A stretch of 64,000 nucleotides of DNA from Gracilimonas sp965227215 (GTDB taxonomy: Bacteria > Bacteroidota > Rhodothermia > Balneolales > Balneolaceae), in contig OZ245729.1 in NCBI GenBank assembly GCA_965227215.1, forward strand, positions 1,488,001 through 1,552,000, read 5' to 3'. A program made the translations under genes and the position numbers. Every line of letters starts with the position of its first letter. Position 1 is the stretch's first letter. Under the pieces are notes generated by a model that was not told the DNA's origin, did no database searches, and saw nothing but the letters and a program-made list of their open reading frames with translations. Below are positions 51,256 through 60,254 of the stretch, piece by piece.

Positions 51256-52159
51256 TCCAGAATTCTTTTAATTCGTCTGCCAATTCATCGTTTGGAACCG
51301 TAGAATAGGGAAAAGATGGAGGAATAAGTTCATCAATCTTTCGCACGTATTCGTTTAAGCCGAACTCATTGGCAACATCTTCAACAATTTGCCGGGGTTC
51401 TTCACATAGATCTTTGTAAGAGATTTTTAAATATGAAGCCCCCGTTTCTTCAAGGTCTCTTTGGATGATAGACTCAATTTCATTGACTTGCCAAACTACT
51501 TTTTCAATCTCTGTGCCTTTGTTCTTTTCTTCCCAACCCGGGGGCTTAACACTCCACCACTGCTCAGTTGTGATCTTATTTGCTATTCGTGCATTCATAA
51601 TGGAGTGAGCAGTTGAAACCTTATCTCTTGAGATCCACAAAAAGATGGAATCAGGGAAAAGCTTAGCCAATGCTTTAATCCTCAAAGAATGGACCGTATT
51701 CTTCGAAATAAAAAGGCTATGTGGGTAGCTTATTGCTTTTATAACTTTTTTGAATTCATTCCCTTCTCCTTTGCCTAAGTGATCCGCATTTGCATATGGT
51801 TCCTTTTTGGAGAAATATTGATAAAAAAGCGGGCCGCCTTCATGTGGACCATTAGCTGATTGGGTATAACCATAACTTGACTTAAAAGATGGGGGGACCA
51901 ACTTTCCAGAGAAAAAGAGCCGCTCTGCCATCCTGGCAACTAATGCTATTCTGTATCTTTTTACTACCCTGTTACTGAGATAAGAAGCCTTAAAGGCCTT
52001 ACAAAATACTTGGTATGCGAGTGTGGTACCCGACCTTGGAACACCTATAATCCAAATGGGTTTCAGGTCTTGATCGTAGCGTGATAGTTTCCTCAGGCAT
52101 ATTTCAAGAGGCTTCAGAGCTATACTTTGCAGAGAAATAAAGAATTGGCTAGGATTCAT
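51248..52159 (-). CDS. PAPS-dependent sulfotransferase
   Basis: 303 aa. The phosphosulfate loop is GVPRSGTTLAYQ (about 39-50). The 3'-phosphate motif region is FLWISRDKVSTAHSIMNAR (here with ISRD instead of the usual YLxRNP). Family: Sulfotransfer_3. It would place sulfate on a glycan or lipid head. Between the methyltransferase and FemAB-like gene; its stop overlaps the following start by 8 nt. Confidence 0.88.
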   Translation of the reverse strand: MNPSQFFISLQSIALKPLEICLRKLSRYDQDLKPIWIIGVPRSGTTLAYQVFCKAFKASYLSNRVVKRYRIALVARMAERLFFSGKLVPPSFKSSYGYTQSANGPHEGGPLFYQYFSKKEPYANADHLGKGEGNEFKKVIKAISYPHSLFISKNTVHSLRIKALAKLFPDSIFLWISRDKVSTAHSIMNARIANKITTEQWWSVKPPGWEEKNKGTEIEKVVWQVNEIESIIQRDLEETGASYLKISYKDLCEEPRQIVEDVANEFGLNEYVRKIDELIPPSFPYSTVPNDELADELKEFWND

Positions 52160-52163
52160 CTGT

Positions 52164-52781
52164 TCAAATCAATGAGGCCGCAAAAAAATGATGGTTTCTA
52201 TATCTGTAGGAATAGTCTATGGTATACCCAATACCAGAAAGTTCGTGCTTAATACTGTCAGTTGTAATTTGATTAATATCTAATTCCCAATGATGGTTTT
52301 TTGTATGTATATAATTTCGTTTTCGCCCAATATGAATTGTTTTCTTCCCTAACCTTGGTAAATAAAACTCTGCAAAAAAATACGTTTTATAAGCATGAGG
52401 TATACTAAAAAAAAGTTTCTTAACTCTATTCTGAGCTAAGGTTTTCCATACTTTTTTAGCGCTTTCAAAGGGAATATGTTCAAAAATTTCGAACGCCAGA
52501 TATACATCAGCAGCAGGTAATTCATCTTCAACTATATTGGCATGAATGTCAGGTTTTTTATTCTCGTCAATATCCAGGGTAGTTACATGATATCCTTTCC
52601 TTCTCAGGTAACCCGATGTTAACCCGCTGCCAACTCCAATTTCAATTATCTTAGCCTCTTTAGAAAGATCAGATTTATTTAATATCAGGTTGAGCTGATG
52701 CCAATAAAGTATCCAATGCCCTCTGTTTTCAAGCTTATAAATCCATTCATGGGAATATGTAATTTCTGAAGAATTTTTCAT
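52164..52781 (-). CDS. Class I SAM-dependent methyltransferase
   Basis: 205 aa. Motif I is IIEIGVGSGLTSGYL, then VTTLDIDENKKPD (the ribose-binding acidic end) and ADVYLAFEIFEHIPFE. A UbiE/TehB-type small-molecule methyltransferase; the substrate is not evident. First gene of the five-gene glycan operon. Confidence 0.85.
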   Translation of the reverse strand: MKNSSEITYSHEWIYKLENRGHWILYWHQLNLILNKSDLSKEAKIIEIGVGSGLTSGYLRRKGYHVTTLDIDENKKPDIHANIVEDELPAADVYLAFEIFEHIPFESAKKVWKTLAQNRVKKLFFSIPHAYKTYFFAEFYLPRLGKKTIHIGRKRNYIHTKNHHWELDINQITTDSIKHELSGIGYTIDYSYRYRNHHFFAASLI

Positions 52782-52905
52782 TAACTTTAAAATCAGGATT
52801 TTAGAATGGACTTATTATCAGTAGCTTCGCATCACTAAAAATAGAAAAAGACAGATAAAATAAAGCCTTAATTAATCTGCATCTACTTAATCGTTTTCAG
52901 ACGTC

Positions 52906-54387
52906 TTGGGAATAATAATAAAACAAAGTTTACGCAACGCTATAATATCCTATATCGGGATTATTATAGGTTTTGTGACCACCATCCAGCTTTATCCACA
53001 TATTCTCGAGGCTGATCAATTTGGCCTCACCCGGATTTTAATTGCCATTTCAACGATCAGCGTTCAAATCATTACGTTTGGCATTCCAAACTCTGTTATC
53101 AAGTTTTTTCCTTCCCTTTCGAAGAAAACCGATAACCCTTCCGGAATTTTTTGGGCTTTTTTAATCCCTCCGGTAATCGGATTTTTAACGTATGCATTAA
53201 TTCTCGTCTTTTTTAAAGACTTTGTTATAAGTTTTTATGAGTCCGGATCCGGCTTACTTGAAGATTACTATCTGTACATCATTCCACTTGTATTATTCAC
53301 TGTATCCTTCAGCGTCTTAAATTCCTTCGTTAAGGCCCAATTCAATACTGTTTTTGCTTCTTTTCTTCAAGATATCTTACTCAGGGTAATGATGATATTC
53401 GATTTAGTACTCTTCTATTTCGACTTCATCACTTTTGAAACTTTTATGCTGATCTTTATCGGAAGTTATGCCCTGCTTTATGTACTTCTTTTCGGCTATG
53501 CGTTAAAAGAAAACCTCCTGAATTTCCAGCCAGTTCTACAAATATTTGACCCTGAAACCAGAAAACAGATACGCAGTTATAGTTTCTATTCTTTTTTCAG
53601 TGGTTTAACCATGTTGTTAATTGGCAATATCGATCTGATTATGGTTGGAACCTTTAGTGGGCTTGAACAAACCGGGATTTACGCCATCGCGCTTTATGTT
53701 GGTTCCGTCATTATAGTGCCCAAAAAATCTATTACCAAGATTTCATTTCCGGTAATTGCAGCTGCTTTTCAGCGAAATGACATTCAGAATGTAAAAGAGG
53801 TATATAAGCAAACCTCACTTAACCAATTCCTGGCCGGCCTCATTATCTATGTAGGTGTAATCGCAAATATCGATAATTTGTACCAGATGCTTCCCAAAGA
53901 GTATGTAGACGGCAGTATTGTCATCATTATAATAGGCTTAGGTAACCTCCTGGAAATGGTAACCGGCGCTAACGGACAAATAATTATTGCCTCTAAATAC
54001 TTCCGTTTTGACTTTTACTCATCCTGGATACTTGTACTCCTGGCAATTGCGTTAAATGCTATTCTAATTCCAAATTTTGGATTAAAAGGTGCTGCTTTAG
54101 CCACCGCCTCTTCCATTCTGGTTTATAACCTCATCAAGGTTGTTTTTGTCTGGATTAAATTCAAAATGCAACCATTTACATGGAAAGCTTTGGGAGTGCT
54201 TGTAACAGGAATAGCCACACTCTTTTTTTCTTTTCTCATTCCTCAGCTTGAAAATATTTATGTTGATATAGCAGTAAGATCATTGCTAATGGCCTCAGTG
54301 TATTTTGCAGCCGTCTGGATATTTAAGCTTTCTGATGAAGTAAATAATTTCATCTCAGAGCAACTGAAGAAAGTGCTTAAGAACTGA
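52906..54387 (+). CDS. Wzx-like polysaccharide flippase
   Basis: 493 aa from a TTG start; about 13-14 membrane helices, MOP/MATE superfamily. FGLTRILIAISTISVQIITFGIPNSVIKF is the typical first helix pair, and MLLIGNIDLIMVGTFSGLEQTGIYAI marks the second half. It would flip a lipid-linked oligosaccharide across the inner membrane, closing the surface-glycan region. Divergent from the methyltransferase operon (124 nt). Confidence 0.87.
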   Translation: MGIIIKQSLRNAIISYIGIIIGFVTTIQLYPHILEADQFGLTRILIAISTISVQIITFGIPNSVIKFFPSLSKKTDNPSGIFWAFLIPPVIGFLTYALILVFFKDFVISFYESGSGLLEDYYLYIIPLVLFTVSFSVLNSFVKAQFNTVFASFLQDILLRVMMIFDLVLFYFDFITFETFMLIFIGSYALLYVLLFGYALKENLLNFQPVLQIFDPETRKQIRSYSFYSFFSGLTMLLIGNIDLIMVGTFSGLEQTGIYAIALYVGSVIIVPKKSITKISFPVIAAAFQRNDIQNVKEVYKQTSLNQFLAGLIIYVGVIANIDNLYQMLPKEYVDGSIVIIIIGLGNLLEMVTGANGQIIIASKYFRFDFYSSWILVLLAIALNAILIPNFGLKGAALATASSILVYNLIKVVFVWIKFKMQPFTWKALGVLVTGIATLFFSFLIPQLENIYVDIAVRSLLMASVYFAAVWIFKLSDEVNNFISEQLKKVLKN

Positions 54388-54430
54388 TTTAACCCTTCTT
54401 CAAGCCAAAGCAATTCACCTTTGGGAACCT

Positions 54431-54438
54431 TATCTTTG
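54431..54438 (+). promoter_or_regulatory. Candidate -7 box for hisS
   Basis: TATCTTTG, exact TAnnTTTG match, 39 nt before the hisS ATG. No convincing -33 TTG at the expected distance. Confidence 0.4.
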
Positions 54439-54477
54439 GTGCCAATTAGCACATGTAACTATTATTTGATTTAACCC

Positions 54478-55746
54478 ATGCCCAAACCCAAATACACCAC
54501 CCACCTTGGAATGGTGGATATTCTTCCTGACGAATCCCCTAAATGGAGAGCACTCGAACAGATTATACATGAGGAAGCCGCCAGGTTTAATTTTGAGGAA
54601 ATACGTACTCCCATCATGGAGCAAACCGAGCTGATCGTCAGGGGCGTGGGGCAACTCACGGATATTGTATCCAAAGAGATTTTTGCTTTTGAAAAGGGCG
54701 ACAGTCATTACGTATTACGGCCGGAACTCACAGCGCCGGTTGTGCGTGCTTTTGTGGAGCACCATATGCAGCAGCGTGGCGGTTCTCAGAAGCTTTATTA
54801 CATCGGACCAATGTTCAGGGCAGAGAAACCTCAAAAAGGACGACAAAGACAATTTCACCAGTTTGGGCTGGAAATAATGGGGAGTGACGACCCTGTCGCT
54901 GATGTAGAGTGCATCGCCTTTATGATGCGAATCTATCAACGTATCGGTATTAAAAATTTTGAACTGAAGCTTAACTCTGTCGGCGACCCGGAAAGTCGCG
55001 AAGCATATAAAGAAGCTTTGCGTTCTTACCTGAAACCGAATCTTGATAAGATGAGTGAGCTCTCCCAGAAGCGATTTGAGAAAAACCCAATGCGAATTTT
55101 GGATTCTAAGGAAACCGAAGATCAACCTTTTATAGAAAAAGCGCCTGTGATTCAAGACTACCTGAACGAAGAATCCAAAGAGCACTTTGAGAAGGTTAAA
55201 AACTATCTGGACGACCTCGGCATTACCTATACCCTCGACCCGCATCTTGTGCGCGGCATGGATTACTATACGCGAACCGCATTTGAACTTACGAGTCCGG
55301 ATCTCGGCTCACAGGATGCACTGGCTGGTGGAGGTCGCTACGATCTGTTGGTTGAAGAAGTTGGCGGACCTTCTACTCCGGCCGTAGGATTTGCAGCCGG
55401 CATGGAACGACTCATGATTGCCTGCGAAGAATTGGGCATCGAGCTTGCCGAGGAAAAGAAAGTTGACGTGTATTTTGTGACCTTAGGTGATGCGGCTCGC
55501 AAATGGGCTCTTACTCATCTCCCCAAAACCAGAGAAGCCGGCCTTTCTGCCACTATGGACTACATGAGCCGCTCCATGAAGGCACAAATGAAAGACGCTA
55601 ATCGCGAAAATGCTCTTTATACCCTCATTGTTGGCGAAAATGAACTTGAAGAAGGTAAATTTACCTTACGCAACATGAAGGAAAGTGAAGAGGCTTCTCT
55701 TGAGTTTGACACTATCATAGAAAAGCTTTGCCAGAAGCTTCTTTAG
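54478..55746 (+). CDS. hisS: Histidyl-tRNA synthetase
   Basis: Class II synthetase, 422 aa. Motif 2 region FRAEKPQKGRQRQFHQFGLEIMG, histidine motifs LVRGMDYYTRTAFEL and GGGRYDLLVEEVGG, then motif 3 AVGFAAGMERLMIA; the C-terminal anticodon domain starts near 330. Single gene with its own TATCTTTG box. Confidence 0.97.
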   Translation: MPKPKYTTHLGMVDILPDESPKWRALEQIIHEEAARFNFEEIRTPIMEQTELIVRGVGQLTDIVSKEIFAFEKGDSHYVLRPELTAPVVRAFVEHHMQQRGGSQKLYYIGPMFRAEKPQKGRQRQFHQFGLEIMGSDDPVADVECIAFMMRIYQRIGIKNFELKLNSVGDPESREAYKEALRSYLKPNLDKMSELSQKRFEKNPMRILDSKETEDQPFIEKAPVIQDYLNEESKEHFEKVKNYLDDLGITYTLDPHLVRGMDYYTRTAFELTSPDLGSQDALAGGGRYDLLVEEVGGPSTPAVGFAAGMERLMIACEELGIELAEEKKVDVYFVTLGDAARKWALTHLPKTREAGLSATMDYMSRSMKAQMKDANRENALYTLIVGENELEEGKFTLRNMKESEEASLEFDTIIEKLCQKLL

Positions 55747-55756
55747 GGAATGTCGA

Positions 55757-57862
55757 TTATTCCAGCAGGTTTTCAAGTTCTTTAATGTCTTCAATCTCGC
55801 CAATAATGGAAAGCTCATCACCTTCCTGAAGCACGCTTATACCGTGTGGAATCTTAATCTGATCTTTACGCCGTATTATAGTTATAAGGCTCTGACCGGG
55901 TAACGATACATCCTTAATCATTTTACCAATAAACTCTTTGGTTTTATTTTCGTTACTCAAAGTGATGCGGATAAAGCGTTCGTCTCGCAGGAGTATTTCT
56001 TTTAGCTCTTCTTCATTTTCAGCTTCTGCCCAGCGCTCGAGGAAACTTTGAGAGCCTACCATTTCGGCAACATGCGCCAGAATCCTCAAATGCTGTCCTG
56101 AATTTTCTTCCGAGCTTATAAAAAATAACAGACATCTTAGCGTTTCTGAGCCTGCTTTAAGTGCATCCATTTTCTTAACCTTGTCAACTCTAAATCCTTC
56201 TTTTATTCGGATAAGAACCATTTCGGGTAAAATATCTCCCTCTAATTTAGCATGATTCAGAGCCACCCCATCTGCAATCGGTATTATTCTGTCTTCATGC
56301 AGCTGAGTTAACACCTCATACATTTCCTCTTCGCTTTTTATTGTTTTTTGGGAAAAGCTTTCACTTGCAGCATGTAGTATATCATCATAATCGGCGGTGG
56401 AATTAAATTCCAGAACAGTAGCCCTCGAGATCATTTCTTCATATGGGTCTTCCTGACGAAGTCCTTTTTCACGAAGTATTGTTCTCATTTCGTGCTCCAA
56501 TCCCTGATCTTTATTCTCTCCCAATCGGGCATGAACATGAAAAATAGCCCCATGCCGATCTACTTTTTCAGAGGCATAATATTTGTACCAAACTATCCCA
56601 AATACACTTACTACCAAGGTAAAAAGTATAGAAAGGCCACCCATCTCAAAAATCAAAATAATAGAGAATATAATGCCAATAATTTGCACCCAGGGGTAGA
56701 ACGGGGAGTTAAAACCCGGATCATATTCCTCAATTTTACTTTCCCGCATCACTATTACTGCCAGGTTTAACAACCCAAATAGGAGCAGCTGAAAAGCACT
56801 GGCTAATTTAGCTACTTCGGCTACATTAAAGGCCAGCAAAAAGAATATCATCATAAGCACTGTCGCCACTACCGACCATAGCGGAGTTCCAAGTCTGCTG
56901 AGTTTCGCAAACCGTTCATTAATCAATTCATCTCTGGCCATGGCCATCGGGTAGCGTGAAGCCGACATAATGCCTGCATTACCCGTGGAGGCAAAAGCCG
57001 CAACCGCAGCAATCACCACTAAAATCAAACCTGAGGGTTCGGGTAGCCAGTCCAGAAACACTTCACCCGCTGTTGCAACGGGTGTTAAGTCTTCCCGAAA
57101 TGCTGCAGGATCAAGCAGCGCCACCATGATATAAACCCCAATTACATATACAACCACTGCGGTTGCAATGGCCAGAAACATTCCCAACGGAATATTGCGA
57201 TCCGGGTCCTTTACCTCTTCGGCTATACTAGCAACCTTGGTAAGGCCGGCATAAGAAACAAACACCATACCCACTGTTGCAAAAAAACCATAGTACCCAT
57301 CAATAAAGAACGGCGTGAATTGCTCTTTGGTGATCTTCACGATATCCATATTGAAAACAGCAAATACACCTTGAATAATGTAGAACGCCATAATGGTAAC
57401 CAGGGCAGCAACCAGAACCTTCTGTAAAAATGTCGTCTCTTTAGCCCCTACCACATTCAAAATCCCAAATACAATAGTCAGAATTATTGCCACAGGAATA
57501 ATAGGGACTTCGAAGAAAATGGAGATATACGCTCCCATCCCGATTAACGCGAATGCACTTTTTAAAACCAAAGCTAACCACGACCCAAAACCACCAATAG
57601 TACCAATCATAGGGCCAAGGCTTCTGTCAATAATATAATAGGTTCCTCCAGCTCTGGGCATTGCTGTTGCCAGTTCAGCTACACTGAACATTGTAGGCAA
57701 TACGATCAACCCTGAAACAAAGTAGGCTAAAAAAACCGATGGCCCCGTTTCTGCAGCTGCAATACCGGGTAATAGAAAAAACCCCGAGCTAAACATGGCC
57801 CCTGTTGCAATAGCATATACATCTGAGAGACCTAGTTCTTTAGCTAATTTTTCGTGCTTCAT
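55757..57862 (-). CDS. APC amino-acid permease fused to PTS EIIA-like and RCK_C domains
   Basis: 701 aa. Residues about 10-440 are a 12-helix APC permease (SSGFFLLPGIAAAETGPS, PRAGGTYYIIDRSLGP). About 480-628 is a PTS EIIA type 2 (fructose/nitrogen) domain: ADGVALNHAKLEGDI holds the phosphoacceptor His537 and QHLRILAHVAEM the second His. About 630-701 is an RCK_C/TrkA_C domain (PGQSLITIIRRKDQIKIPHG). The EIIA suggests control by phosphorylation; ptsI and ptsH of the same window could be the donors. Amino-acid substrate unknown. Confidence 0.88.
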   Translation of the reverse strand: MKHEKLAKELGLSDVYAIATGAMFSSGFFLLPGIAAAETGPSVFLAYFVSGLIVLPTMFSVAELATAMPRAGGTYYIIDRSLGPMIGTIGGFGSWLALVLKSAFALIGMGAYISIFFEVPIIPVAIILTIVFGILNVVGAKETTFLQKVLVAALVTIMAFYIIQGVFAVFNMDIVKITKEQFTPFFIDGYYGFFATVGMVFVSYAGLTKVASIAEEVKDPDRNIPLGMFLAIATAVVVYVIGVYIMVALLDPAAFREDLTPVATAGEVFLDWLPEPSGLILVVIAAVAAFASTGNAGIMSASRYPMAMARDELINERFAKLSRLGTPLWSVVATVLMMIFFLLAFNVAEVAKLASAFQLLLFGLLNLAVIVMRESKIEEYDPGFNSPFYPWVQIIGIIFSIILIFEMGGLSILFTLVVSVFGIVWYKYYASEKVDRHGAIFHVHARLGENKDQGLEHEMRTILREKGLRQEDPYEEMISRATVLEFNSTADYDDILHAASESFSQKTIKSEEEMYEVLTQLHEDRIIPIADGVALNHAKLEGDILPEMVLIRIKEGFRVDKVKKMDALKAGSETLRCLLFFISSEENSGQHLRILAHVAEMVGSQSFLERWAEAENEEELKEILLRDERFIRITLSNENKTKEFIGKMIKDVSLPGQSLITIIRRKDQIKIPHGISVLQEGDELSIIGEIEDIKELENLLE

Positions 57863-57938
57863 ATTCTTCTGCCCTGAATATAGTTTTTTAAAGGCGTTTA
57901 GGTTATTAATGTAGTTTTAAAATCCCGACGGTTTGGAT

Positions 57939-58181
57939 TTATTCTAAAACCTCTTTTCCGTTTGTAGTTGGATCAGCTTGCTTGTGATATGATTTCCAAA
58001 TTCGTGCGCCCATTCTGATGCCATATCCTATCAGCATTAAACCGATAAGCCCCTGAATTTTAATACTTAATACCGGATGTAAATTTAAGATCTCAATAAT
58101 AGTAAATTCTATAAGCGTAGCAATGCCTAAAATGGCGATCAGCCAAATGATTTCTTTTAGAAACTTGGATCTTTTACTCAT
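57939..58181 (-). CDS. Small two-helix membrane protein
   Basis: 80 aa with two hydrophobic segments (about 10-30 and 40-57) and polar ends. No recognised family. Located between the permease (upstream of it by 77 nt) and the divergent antiporter. Length and codon use are ordinary, so it is probably real but could be accessory to the permease. Confidence 0.6.
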   Translation of the reverse strand: MSKRSKFLKEIIWLIAILGIATLIEFTIIEILNLHPVLSIKIQGLIGLMLIGYGIRMGARIWKSYHKQADPTTNGKEVLE

Positions 58182-58361
58182 AGGTTTCGAATTTTTATCC
58201 GTCTGTATAATAACACAACGATACTAAAAATCCTTGTCGTTCCATAAGTTTTGCCAATCTTATCCGGTGGCTTTCCTGCAGTTTTAGATTCCTCCAACTT
58301 TGTCTGACTTTCTTTATCTTGCAAGTACTGAACTTTTTATGCATTCAAATCTATTGCAACC

Positions 58362-58393
58362 AACCGTAGTCATAACCTGATACGGTTTTTTTA
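58362..58393 (+). promoter_or_regulatory. Hairpin plus T-run directly before the antiporter ATG
   Basis: AACCGTA (58362-58368) pairs with TACGGTT (58381-58387), followed by TTTTT to 58392, 3 nt before the ATG at 58396. No upstream gene on this strand needs a terminator here, so it may be an attenuator or a start-site sequestering hairpin. The stem is only 7 bp with a 12 nt loop. Confidence 0.4.
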
Positions 58394-58395
58394 TT

Positions 58396-60246
58396 ATGGC
58401 TGAACACATTCTTATAGGAATTGCAAGTATTTTCGTTTTTGGCGTCGGTGCCCAATGGCTGGGTTGGAAGCTTAAACTCCCGGCAATTTTATTGTTATTG
58501 ATTTCCGGGATTCTGGCAGGCCCTGTTTTTGGTTTGGTTAACCCAGACCAGTTAATGGGAGATCTTCTAACTCCTTTTATTTCTGTATCTGTAGCTATTA
58601 TACTTTTTGAGGGCGGACTAAGCCTCCGCTTTTCGGAATTAAAAAATGTGGGTGGAGTTATAGGCAACCTGGTTAGTATCGGGGCATTGCTTACATGGGT
58701 TCTGACGTCTGTTTTTGGTTATTATTTATTCGGGTTTGGTTGGGAATTGGCAGTTTTATTGGGCGCTATTTTGGTGGTAACCGGTCCCACAGTAATTATC
58801 CCACTTCTTCGACAAGTCCGCCCGGCTGGTCAGGTAGGCTCTATACTGAAATGGGAAGGTATTGTTATTGATCCCATCGGAGCTATGCTTGCTGTACTGG
58901 TGTTTGAAGTAATCCTTGCCAGCGGTTTCTCTGAGGCTACTTCGCTTGCCTTTATGAGTATTTTCAAAACCATCTTCTTCGGCTCTTTACTTGGACTTGG
59001 AGGAGCTGCATTAATTTACTTCCCACTCAAAAAACACCTACTCCCCGACTACCTGCAGAACCCCATAAGCTTAATGGTTGTAGTACTCGTTTTTACGATC
59101 TCAAACTTTGTACAACATGAGTCTGGTTTATGGGCAACTACCTTAATGGGGGTAGTACTGGCTAACCAAAAAGCGGCCCGTATTCATCACATCATCGAGT
59201 TTAAGGAAAATATCCGGCTGCTTTTACTATCGGCTCTGTTCATTCTGCTGGCAGCACGGGTAGAACTTTCGAGCTTACTGGATAGCCTCAGCCTTAACAT
59301 GCTGGCTTTTCTTGGAGCCTTGATTTTTATTATTCGTCCGGCAGCTGTGTATTTGTCCACTATGTTTTCATCCCTCAACTGGAAGGAAAAGTTATTCCTT
59401 TGCTGGATGGCTCCGCGTGGTGTAGTTGCCGCCTCTATTTCTTCTATTTTTGCCATATCGCTGATACAAAATGGCTACCCGGAAGCCAATCAACTGGTTT
59501 CCATTGTCTTTATTATCATTATCAGCACCGTAGCTATTTATGGACTTTCGGCTTCATGGGTGGCGCGTAAATTAGGGGTAGCCAAGCCAGTACCCAGAGG
59601 CTTCTTAATTATTGGCGCACACAACTGGGCTATAGATATAGGCGAAACTATACAAGAAAAAGGTATTAAGGTAATGGTGGCTGACTCGAACTGGAAAAAC
59701 ATCAGCAATGCTAAATCCCGAGGTCTCGACACATATTACGGTAATGTTCTTTCTGAGTTCGCCCTTGATTACATTAACCTTGATGGTTTAGGGAAGCTGT
59801 TGTCTATGACTCCTAACGATGAAGTAAATGCATTGACAGCACTACGATTTGCTGACGTGTTTGGTCGTTCACATGTATATCAACTTTCTCCGAACTCTAA
59901 AAAAGGTAACAATCAGAACGATGTAACTACCCATCTTACCGGGCGCACACTCTTCAATAAAGACATGAACTTTGATCATATTACCGATCTTTATGAGGGA
60001 GGAAAAATTATAAAATCCACCTTGCTTACCGAAACTTTTACCTTCCAGGATTTTAAAGAAACATATGCCAGCGAGGCTATCCCTCTATTTCTGGTTACTA
60101 AAGACGACACTGTTCAACCGTTTGTGATTGACAACCCACCGGTTCCGCAAGATGGCGATACCCTGATTTCGTTGGCTAATCCTGACGCTGATAAGGATAA
60201 AAAGCCCGCTAAAACGACCGAAGAAGAACAAGCTGAATCAAATTAA
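58396..60246 (+). CDS. Cation:proton antiporter (CPA1 family) with RCK-like domain
   Basis: 616 aa. About 12 membrane helices fill residues 1-390, with FEGGLSLRFSELK, VTGPTVIIPLLRQVRPAG, and GIVIDPIGAMLAVLVFEV (the ion-binding Asp region). A Rossmann RCK_N-like domain follows (about 400-520, GFLIIGAHNWAIDIG, YYGNVLSEFALDYI), then an acidic, low-complexity tail. NhaP-type proton exchange of Na+ or K+ is expected. lysA starts 9 nt downstream. Confidence 0.87.
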   Translation: MAEHILIGIASIFVFGVGAQWLGWKLKLPAILLLLISGILAGPVFGLVNPDQLMGDLLTPFISVSVAIILFEGGLSLRFSELKNVGGVIGNLVSIGALLTWVLTSVFGYYLFGFGWELAVLLGAILVVTGPTVIIPLLRQVRPAGQVGSILKWEGIVIDPIGAMLAVLVFEVILASGFSEATSLAFMSIFKTIFFGSLLGLGGAALIYFPLKKHLLPDYLQNPISLMVVVLVFTISNFVQHESGLWATTLMGVVLANQKAARIHHIIEFKENIRLLLLSALFILLAARVELSSLLDSLSLNMLAFLGALIFIIRPAAVYLSTMFSSLNWKEKLFLCWMAPRGVVAASISSIFAISLIQNGYPEANQLVSIVFIIIISTVAIYGLSASWVARKLGVAKPVPRGFLIIGAHNWAIDIGETIQEKGIKVMVADSNWKNISNAKSRGLDTYYGNVLSEFALDYINLDGLGKLLSMTPNDEVNALTALRFADVFGRSHVYQLSPNSKKGNNQNDVTTHLTGRTLFNKDMNFDHITDLYEGGKIIKSTLLTETFTFQDFKETYASEAIPLFLVTKDDTVQPFVIDNPPVPQDGDTLISLANPDADKDKKPAKTTEEEQAESN

Positions 60247-60254
60247 ACTCACTC

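Noticed and set aside
54715..55245. 176-codon frame opposite hisS
   Set aside because: Antisense shadow of a complete hisS.
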